Source: Scenedesmus sp. ARA3 (lineage: Eukaryota; Chlorophyta; Chlorophyceae; Sphaeropleales; Scenedesmaceae). From it: a DNA stretch of 27,455 bases. This document shows positions 20,317 to 27,455 of the stretch, piece by piece. Each line of letters opens with the position of its first letter. Position 1 is the first letter of the stretch. The stretch is from positions 1,792 to 29,246 of the forward strand of contig RWJK01001101.1 of the NCBI GenBank assembly GCA_004335835.1. Reading direction: 5' to 3'. The notes below the pieces were generated by a model. It was not told the DNA's origin. It was given only the letters and a program-made list of their open reading frames with translations, and ran no database searches. The position numbers and the translations under genes are program-made.

Positions 20317-20392
20317 CTGGAAGTGTAACTTGTGTAGTTGTACTGGCAGCAAGTCACTGCTGCCAGTACAACTACACAAGTTACACTTCCAG
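20317..20392. repeat. Perfect 35-bp hairpin with 6-base loop
   Basis: 20317-20351 is the exact reverse complement of 20358-20392; the loop is AGTCAC. The left arm begins CTGGAAGTGTAACTTGTGTA. The stem carries TGTAA on each strand. It sits between the ANK-RING gene 3' flank and the lipase 5' flank. A MITE-like insertion, a small-RNA hairpin or a cruciform are alternatives. Confidence 0.9.
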
Positions 20393-21321
20393 TGACTAGG
20401 GCAGTGACTCAGTGCAAAATTCAGATGATGAGCACGGCATGCCACGTATATGAATGAACGCGCTCAAGCGAGATGAACAGCTGCCCGCTGCCCTCTGCTG
20501 CCCACTGTCCAGGGCAACAGACTGACGTTGCTGCAAGAGTTTCAGCAAAGACACTACAATGTGCAAAAGCTGAATGCATTCAGCAAAATAATTTGGTGCA
20601 CAGCCAAGGACGGGAGTCACAGCTGATGACAGGAAGCACCACACACTTATGGCTACAGATTTAAATGACGAAGTCTATACAAAGCCAGGATACCAAAGTA
20701 CAGGGCAGATATATAACCCCTCCATTTATCGAGCTTTCTTTCTCAGCCAGCTGGGATGCAGCGAGCATGCAGCAGCAGGCTGTGCAGTTGCTGCCAGGCA
20801 GCACCAGGGCTGCGCAGTCCTACCAGCAGCCCCACTAGCACGCTACTAGACGTCAATGGTCACGCGAATTCCTCCAAAACCGGTGCATCATCATCTGCCA
20901 GGCAGCACCAGCAACAAAAGCTGCGCATTCCTACTAGCATGATACTAGATGTGAGTGGTCACACACAAACAACCAAAACTCGTGCATCATGCTCAGAACT
21001 GAGCCCAGGGCTTGACCAAACCACACACGCAATCCTCCCACCCCCACCCACCATCTTGTCAGAATGGAATCACGAGTTTTAGTGCTGTTTCCACACCCAT
21101 GAGTCCTCAACCCCCACAGCTAAGACTACACACCAAACTAACCATGCTGCTGCTGCTGCTGCTGCTGCTATTGTTCACGGCTTGATCACGATGCAGCAGC
21201 CAGGCAGCACCTGCAGCTTCTTTCTACTGCATGCAACACTCCCCGGCCATCATACCAACCACGCTGCTGCTGCTGCTGCTGCCGATTCAAACATGATCAC
21301 GGTATGTACACCCCAGCCATT
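20393..21321. other. Far 3' flank of the ANK-RING gene, no gene seen
   Basis: It contains a ~104-bp tandem pair: GCCAGGCAGCACCAG at 20793 and 20897, each followed by CTACTAGCA and ATACTAGA-type blocks and a GTGCATCAT end. It also holds two sense-CAG tracts (plus strand CTG, 21144-21170 and 21262-21282). Faint further copies of the RING-gene tail (ATCACG-TGTACACC near 21297) are present. No coding region is supported. Confidence 0.5.
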
Positions 21322-21326
21322 TTACA
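21322..21326 (-). terminator. TGTAA poly(A) signal candidate for the ANK-RING gene
   Basis: TTACA on the plus strand, about 835 bases past the stop, is the first sense TGTAA I see. If it is used, the whole RING-tail echo array lies in the 3' UTR. Confidence 0.35.
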
Positions 21327-21511
21327 TCCAAAAACCATCCCACAGGGCCTGCGTGCCACACTGACCAACCCAGCCTCTTCCCCAGACACCCTGCACTCTG
21401 TGCAGGTGACCCGATGATCACGCTGCAACCATGAGTTGATCAATGCCGGACAAGCCTTGGGAATCAGCAGTTACCCCTGCTGCTGCTGCTGCTGCAAGTA
21501 TCCTCACAGTT

Positions 21512-21841
21512 CAAGTCATGTACCCCTGCAATGTGCTGCACCACAGGCACCCTGCACACCGGGCAGGTGTTGCTACGGCTGCCGCCCCCTCCCTGCAGGC
21601 TCATGCTGCAGCCCTCACACAGGGACAGGTGCTTGCAGGGCAGCAGCAGCACGCTGCGCATCTATGCACATTCAAAACAGCAGTTGGGCAAGCTGCGCAT
21701 GGATTTCAGTGCATGCCCCTGCTGCTGCTGCCATTGCAACGTCACGTTATGTACACCCAGCGATGTGCTGCACCACAGGCACCCTGCACACGGGGCAGGT
21801 GTTGCTGCGGCTGCCGCCCCCTCCCTGCAGCGCCGCAACCC

Positions 21842-21873
<32 letters not shown>

Positions 21874-22140
21874 AAGCATCATCACGTCATGTACACTCCT
21901 GCGATATGCTGCACCACAGGCACTCTGCACACCGGGCACGCATTGCTGCGGCTGCTGCCGCCTCGCAGCCTCACACACCCCTGCTGCTGCTGCGGCTGAT
22001 GCTGCTGCTGCCGTCGCATCATCACGTCATGTACACCCCTGCGATGTGCTGCACCACAAGCACTCTGCACAACGGGCAGGTGTTGCTGCGGCTGCTGCCG
22101 CCGCCCTGCAGGCTCACACACCCCCTACTGCTGTTGCTGC
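21512..22140 (-). repeat. Array of four RING-finger tail copies downstream of the stop
   Basis: The end of the RING exon (tail context CACGTCATGTACACCCCTGC at 22161) recurs at about 22023, 21883, 21743 and 21512, spacing 138, 140, 140 and 231 bp. All copies keep the codons for NTCPVCRVPVVQHIAGVY or close variants. The farthest copy is longest, reaching RSVLLLPCKHLSLCEGCSM. Sense-CAG tracts separate the copies. Small indels shift the frame between copies, so no second protein is expected. Confidence 0.9.
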
Positions 22141-22159
22141 TGCTGCCATCACGACATCA

Positions 22160-22471
22160 TCACGTCATGTACACCCCTGCGATGTGCTGCACCACAGGCA
22201 CCCTGCACACCGGGCAGGTGTTGCTGCGGCTGCCGCCCCCTCCCTGCAGGCTCATGCTGCAGCCCTCACACAGGGCCAGGTGCTTGCAGGGCAGCAGCAG
22301 CACGCTGCGCGGCGCGTCCATGCACACCACGCAGCACGTCATTGTCTCGTGAGCCTCCCGCAGCCGCTGCAGCTCTGAAGAGGCCATGCGGCTAATAGTA
22401 CCGTGATCGCCACACGCTGCTGCTGCTGCTGCTGCTGCTGCTGGAGGTGCGGCAGGTGCGGCACTCCCCTG

Positions 22472-22502
<31 letters not shown>

Positions 22503-24039
22503 CTTCCTGAGCCAGATCGCTGCATCATCGTTGCCATGTGAGGCTGCTGCTGGTGGTGGCTTCCTGAGCCGGATCGCTGCATCATCATTGCCATGTAAGG
22601 CGGCAGCGCAGCAGCAGCAGCAGCTGCATTGCCAGGGCCAGACGGCGGCCCTTGAGGCACCGCCAGCTGCTGCTGCTGCTGCTGCTGCTGCCAGGGCTGC
22701 TGCTGCTGCTGCTCCGGCGGCTGCGGGTGTGGCATGTACTGCTGCTGCTGGCTGTACTGCTGCTGCTGCTGCTGCCACTGCTGCTGCTGCTGGGGTTGGT
22801 AGTACTGCTGATACCCTGCTGCGCCTTGCTGCGCAACCCCAGGCGCGCCGGGAGGTGCATTGTATGGTGCTGCAGCAGCAGCAGCAGCAGCAGCAGCAGG
22901 GGGCCCTGCCTGCCCCCAGCCACCTGCGTACCCTGCTGCTGCACCCACACCTGGTATGCTCGAGGTCATCATTGCACCAGCTGTTGCCATGCCATTTTGC
23001 GCACCTCCAGGCACAGCGCTGCTGCTGCTGCCACCTGCAGAGTAAGGTCCAGAAGATGGAGGGCCGGAAGAGACAGCAGGCATGGGCATTGCTGCTGCAT
23101 TGGCAGCACCCCAGCCGCCGCCTGTGCTGCTGCTGCTGCTGCCGCCGGGATGCGGGAGAGCGCCCGCTCCTGCTGCTGCTGCTGCTGCAGGTGGCGGCGC
23201 GCCACTGCCATACATTGGTGCTGCCGTGTGGTACGCGGCGCCTGCTGCTGCTGCTGCTCCTGCACTGTGGGGGCCCTGCTGCTGCTGCTGCTGCGGGGGA
23301 GGGGGCCCATATGCACCTGGCTGCTGCTGCTGATAGGGACCAGGAGCACTGTATGGCGCAGCAGCAGCAGCAGCAGCAGCAGGAGCTGGCGCCATCTGCT
23401 GCTGATAGCCCACCTGTGCGGGCCCCTGCTGCTGCTGGTACTGTGCATACTGATCATACTGCACTGGCGCGTAGGTCTGCTGCTGCAGTGGTGGTGCACT
23501 GTACTGCTGCACATGGGCAGCAGCAGGAGGTGGGCCGTACTGCCCATACTGCTGCTGACCTGGCGGCGGGCCGTACTGCCCGTACTGCTGCTGCTGCTGG
23601 AGGGGTTGGTGGGCCTGGCCGTACTGCTGCTGATCTGGCAGCTGGTTGTACTGCCGCTGACCTGGCGGCGGCTGCACGTACTGCTGCTGACCAGGCGGTG
23701 GGCCGTACTGCTGCTGTGGCTGCTGCTGCTGCTGTTGGTATGGCTGAGGGTAGTGCGGCGATGGTTGTGGGAATGACGGGTAGGCAGGTGTAGCAGCAGC
23801 AGCAGCAGCAGCAGCAGATGCAGCAGGCACTGGCATTGCAGCAGTGCCTGCAAAAGGACCCTGCTGCTGCTGCTGCTGATAAGATGCAGGCACAGCTGCA
23901 TCCCCCGGAGCAGCAGCAGCAGCAGCAGCACCTGTGAAGGAGTAGCGGGTGCTCTCTGCTGCTGCATACATGTGTGTAGCGCCTGCAGCTGATGATCCAG
24001 CAGCAGCTGGCGCTGATGTCTCATGCGGGCTGCCAGTCG

Positions 24040-24073
<34 letters not shown>

Positions 24074-26212
24074 GGTGTGTGCCAGGTGAGGTGGCAGGTT
24101 GTAGGAGGCAGCAGGTGCAGCTGCAGCACCACTGCCCAGCTGCTGCTGCTGCTGCTGCTGCTGCACATAGCTGGGGCTGTCAGTGGGTGCTGCCCCTGCT
24201 GCTGCTGCTGCCCCTGCTGCTGCTGCTGCTGCACTCAGCTGGGGGTTGGCAGCGGCGCCGCCTCGCCATAAGAGGTGTGGCGGCAGCGCCCGAGTGACGC
24301 GGTCAGCAGGCCCTGCATTGCTGCTGCTGCTGCTGCTGCTGCCACCCTCTGCTGCTGCTGCTGCAGGCGTGTGCGTTGCGTGGGGTATGCTGGGGTTTGA
24401 GTGAGAGGATGCCACATTTGCAGCAGCAGCAGCAGCGTCCTCAACAGGCCGAAAGGGTGCAGCCGAGGGGTTGAGTGCCCCGACCCTAGGACTGCTCACC
24501 GCGCTGCTGCCGCTCGCGCTGACGGCGCCGCTGCCACGGCCGCCGCTGCTGCTGCCGCCGCCGGACCTGGAGATGCCTGCGACCGCTGCTGCTGCTGCCG
24601 CTGCTGCTGCTGCCGCGAGCTTCTGGCCGCGCTTGGTTGAAGCGCGCGGGTCAATGAACCCTGTGCCGCTGCTGCTGTCGTCACCCATGCTGTGTTCATC
24701 TGCATACGGCAGCTCATCTGCAGCAGTAACTCCATCCTGCTGCTGCTGCTGCTGGCGGCTGGCAGCAGCGCCTGCACGTGCTGAGGGTGCAGCGGCCTGT
24801 TTCACAGCAGACACGAGCGCAGCAGCAGCAGCATGGTTCGCGTCCCTGGCATGCCTCACATGCTGCTGCTGCTGCTGCTGCTGCTGCTCTGCCACCTTGG
24901 GAGCAGAACCTGGGCGGCTGAAGATATCAGCCATAGCCCTGCTGGCAGCAGCAGCAGCCTCAGAGACGCTGCTGCTGCTGCTGCCGCTAGCAGCAGGCTC
25001 CAGCAGATCTGCCTGATCCTTCCTGCTGCTGCTGTCGCTGAGACGAGCGCCGGCAGCAGTCATGCTGCTGCTGCTGCTGCTGCCGACTGGTTGCCCGCCA
25101 ACCAGCGGAACCCCCTTGCTGGATGCGTTCAGAACTTTGATGCTGCCGCCGCTGCTGGCACTGCTGCTGGCGCTGCCCTGAGCCGCTGCTGGTGCTGCTT
25201 CAGCAGAGCTTGGCTGCTGCTGAGCCGTGCTGCTGCCACCTTCTGCTGCTGTTGTCGCCTTGTCTTTGGTCAGCTTTTCTGCAGACTTATTATCTTCGCC
25301 GCTGGTGCTACTGCGCCGCTGCGCTGCGTCACTGCCGCCATCAGCAGCAGCAGCAGCAGCAGCAGCCTTGCCGCCTGCTGCTGGCGGGTCTTTGATGCTG
25401 CTGCCGCCAGCCGCCGAAGCTGCAGCAGCCTTTGTAGTAGCAGCAGCAGCATCTGGCTGCCCTGCTTCCTTGTCCTGCTGCTGCAAAGCCTTGTCAGCAA
25501 AGGGCCCACCCCACCCTGCTGCTGCAGCAGCCATGCTGCCATTGGCAGCAACAGCAGCTGCTGCTTCGGCAGCCTTGGGTGTGGATCGCTTGACGACTAC
25601 TTTGTGCTCCTTGCCTGTTGCTGCTGCTGCTGCTGGCACACTCTTTGTCTGTCCAAACACAAACACGCCACCGTTGCTGCCGCCGTTTGCCTGCTGCTGC
25701 TGCTGCTGCTGCTCCCTTTTGACACCAGCAGCAGCCTTCTCTGCTGCTGCCGCCGCCTCCTTGCGCTGCTGCTGCTGCTGCTGCTCCTGCAAGCTCATCT
25801 TCTGTAGCTCTTGAACCACAAAAACCTCGGGGCTCACATCACCCAGCTCCTCCTCCTCCTCCTCCTGTGCTGCTCCGTCTGCCTCAGCTGCTGCTGCTGT
25901 GCTTTCAGAGCCGTCCTCGTCCCAGACCCGCTTTCGAATCTGGCTCGCTGCAGAGCTGCCGCTCGCCTTTTTGCCCTTTTTCTTCTTGCTCTTACCGCCG
26001 CCGGCAGCTACAGCAGCCTCAACACCATCCTTGCCCTGCTGCTGCTCCTGCTCCTCTTTCTGCAGCAGCCACGCTGCTGCTGCTGCTGCCTCGCGCTCCG
26101 CTGCTGCTGCTGCTGCCGCTGCGTCGCCCTGCTTGCAGCGAGCCTGCTGCCCGCGCTTCTCTGCTGCTGTCAGCAGCTTGACCGCCATGCTGGGCTGCAG
26201 GAGTGAAACAAT

Positions 26213-26249
<37 letters not shown>

Positions 26250-26768
26250 GCGGGTGGCAACACGGCAGCATTAGTACGCAGCAGCAAAGCAAGAGCAGCT
26301 TGACCGCCATACTGGGCTTACCTGCTCCTACATACGTCACCAGCAGCTGCACCACATCAGTTACAGCAAGAATCGCACCCCCAAAACCCTCAGATCCAGA
26401 CCCACCTGCAGCTTCTTGGCGCATTTGTAGCTCTCAACCAGCAGCTGCACAGCATCGCGTCCAGCAGGACAGAAGCAACCCCGCCCAACCCCAAAACTTA
26501 TGAATTTCAATCCCACCTGCAGCTTCTTTGCGCCTTTGTAGCTCTCCACCAGCAGCTGCACGACGTCATTCCCAGTGAGCGATGCAATCTTGCCATGCGG
26601 CCACTCTGCACCCAGCTCAACCAGCTTGGTCACCATGTCTAGTGAGCCCTTCTTGGCAGCAGCCTGCAGCAGCAGCAGCGGCAGCAGCAGCAGCAGCAGC
26701 GGAGTGCATTGGTGTCAGCTCAACCAGCTTGGTCACCATGTGCAGTGAGCCCTTCTTGGCAGCAGCCT

Positions 26769-26807
<39 letters not shown>

Positions 26808-27396
26808 GGGTGCATTGGTGTCAGCTCAACCAGCTTGGTCACCATGTCTAGTGAGCCCTTCTTGGCAGCAGCCTGCAGCAGCAGCAGCACCAGCAGCAGC
26901 AGCAGCAGACCAGCAATCAGGCTCGTCTTTTGCGTGTAGGGCTGGCTTCTGTTCGCCGGCAGGTTAGCGTCTGGGCTCAGCGAAATCAGCTGCTCCACAG
27001 CCGCCACCCAACAAACAGCATGTCAGACTGCTTGACAAAGGTCATCTCAACTTTGGATTGCAGCACTTGGAAACAGCGGCAGGCCAGCACGCACGGCAGG
27101 ACACCTAACATCAACAAAACGACCAAACGCGGCTCACATAGATGGCTGGCTTCTGCTCCACACCAGCCGGCATGTTAGGGTCTGCGCCGAGCGCAATCAG
27201 CTTCTCCACAACCGCCACACAACAAACATATACAAACATATCAAACTGCTTATGAAAGACCAATTGCATGAAAACCACGGCACGCACGGCTGGACACATA
27301 ACAAACAGTAAAGAGTCAAACACTGCTTACATAGATGGCTGGCTTCTGCTCCACACCAGCTGGCAGGTTGGGGTCTGCGCCCAGCGCGATTAGCTT
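22160..27396 (-). CDS. Ankyrin-repeat, prion-like, RING-HC protein (putative E3 ubiquitin ligase), 5'-partial
   Basis: Exons inferred in gene order: an ankyrin exon (27396-27331, or its duplicate 27203-27138), 26663-26517, and a 4-kb terminal exon 26194-22160. All junctions are phase 0; about 1415 residues are visible. KLIALGADPNLP, KPAIY and AAAKKGSLDMVTKLVELGAEWP fit the ankyrin helix-turn-helix pattern, followed by GNDVVQLLVESYKGAKKLQ. The terminal exon begins PSMAVKLLTAAEKRGQQ, then a basic KSKKKKGKK (nuclear signal candidate) and an acidic QEEEEEELGD. About 1000 residues rich in Ala, Gln, Ser and Gly follow, with YGPPPGQQQ repeats (nt 23300-23760). The last 58 residues are a RING: CVVC, CKH, CEGC, CPVC with 11, 3 and 14 residues between pairs, a C3HC4 RING-HC finger. 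Such domains bind E2-ubiquitin; ankyrins probably choose the substrate. The 5' end is beyond the window. Confidence 0.85.
22489..22602 (-). repeat. In-frame 57-bp coding duplication
   Basis: GGTGGCTTCCTGAGCC(A/G)GATCG occurs at about 22498 and 22555, period 57 bp (19 codons). It duplicates an MATMMQRSGSGSHHQQQ-like segment just before the RING finger. Confidence 0.9.
23300..23760 (-). repeat. Tyr/Gly/Pro/Gln-rich prion-like repeat region
   Basis: The translated sense reads repeated YGPPPGQQQ, YGQYGPPPGQQQ, YNQLPDQQQ and QPLQQQQQ units. The composition (Q, Y, G, P; almost no charge) is typical of prion-like low-complexity domains that drive condensates. That role here is inference. Confidence 0.8.
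26195..26516 (-). repeat. Intron with (CTG)n tract and two echoes of the ankyrin exon end
   Basis: The exon end (DVVQLLVESYKGAKKLQ with donor at 26517/26516) recurs ending at 26406 (DAVQLLVESYKCAKKLQ, GTGGGT donor) and at 26322 (DVVQLLVTYVGAG, GTAAGC donor). An echo of the next exon start (SMAVKLL) follows at about 26298-26316. A sense CTG tract (26214-26249) lies just upstream of the acceptor at 26195. Spacings are 111 and 84 bp. Confidence 0.8.
26664..26872 (-). repeat. Two echoes of ankyrin-exon 5' border, each with a (CTG)n acceptor
   Basis: AAAKKGSLDMVTKLVEL-coding sequence begins at 26663 (true exon), 26766 and 26872, spacing 103 and 106 bp. Each is preceded in sense by a CTG tract ending CTGCAG. 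The two extra copies run for about 57 bases and then pass into the next CTG tract. Confidence 0.88.
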
Positions 27397-27455
27397 CTCC
27401 ACAGCCGCCACACAACAAACATATACAAACATATCAAACTGCTTATGAAAGACCA
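26935..27455 (-). repeat. Tandem ankyrin exon array, period 193 bp
   Basis: The exon encoding EKLIALGADPN(L/M)PAGVEQKPAIY is present twice with its intron (27138-27203 and 27331-27396), nearly identical over the whole 193-bp unit to the window edge. A third, diverged copy lies at about 26935-27017 (EQLISLSPDANLP). The two good copies both have GT donors (GTGAGC, GTAAGC) and are phase 0, so either could splice to 26663. Confidence 0.85.

Noticed and set aside
22447..23793. Long plus-strand frames opposite the RING gene (poly-Ala, Leu, Cys)
   Set aside because: They are shadows of the CAG-rich coding exon. The minus frame is open for 4 kb and ends in an intact RING finger.
26195..26287. Open extension of the RING exon to a Met at 26287
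   Set aside because: The extension reads through a CTG tract and a good acceptor (CTCCTGCAG at 26195). Splicing from the phase-0 ankyrin exon gives a coherent protein.

Overview
The window looks like nuclear DNA of a green alga. Genes are split by many short introns with GT/AG borders. One gene encodes a transit-peptide-bearing plastid ribosomal protein bL19. TGTAA, the usual chlorophyte poly(A) signal, lies downstream of several genes, and CAG/CTG triplet repeats are extremely abundant. A scenedesmacean (Sphaeropleales) alga is my best guess, but that is inference.

Layout. (1) 264-6007, plus strand: the 3' part of a gene for a large Ala/Ser/Gly-rich protein of about 29-residue tandem repeats, followed by acidic, Ser-rich and Gln-rich low-complexity segments. 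(2) 8374-11223, minus strand: a complete five-exon gene for chloroplast ribosomal protein bL19, convergent with gene 1. (3) 12613-13085: an assembly gap followed by a hairpin and an (ATGTA)n tail that resembles the 3' end of a retroelement. (4) 14217-19056, minus strand: a seven-exon gene for a secreted class-3 lipase-like hydrolase, including a 28-nt micro-exon. (5) 19057-21500: intergenic DNA with a dense palindrome cluster and a perfect 35-bp hairpin. (6) 22160 to beyond the right edge, minus strand: a gene for an ankyrin-repeat protein with a 1.3-kb-residue-scale Ala/Gln/Ser-rich, prion-like middle and a C-terminal RING-HC finger (putative E3 ubiquitin ligase).

No common pathway links the four genes. 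What unites the window is structural. Nearly every exon is accompanied by one to four degenerate tandem copies ('echoes') of its border plus adjoining intron, repeated at roughly 85-230 bp spacing (mostly 100-150 bp), inside the neighbouring intron or just past the stop codon. Long triplet tracts also follow a strand rule: sense-strand CTG in introns (often abutting the 3' splice site) and sense-strand CAG in exons and UTRs. All exon models were assembled by eye from splice sites, reading phase and protein motifs. They are phase-consistent but not supported by transcripts.
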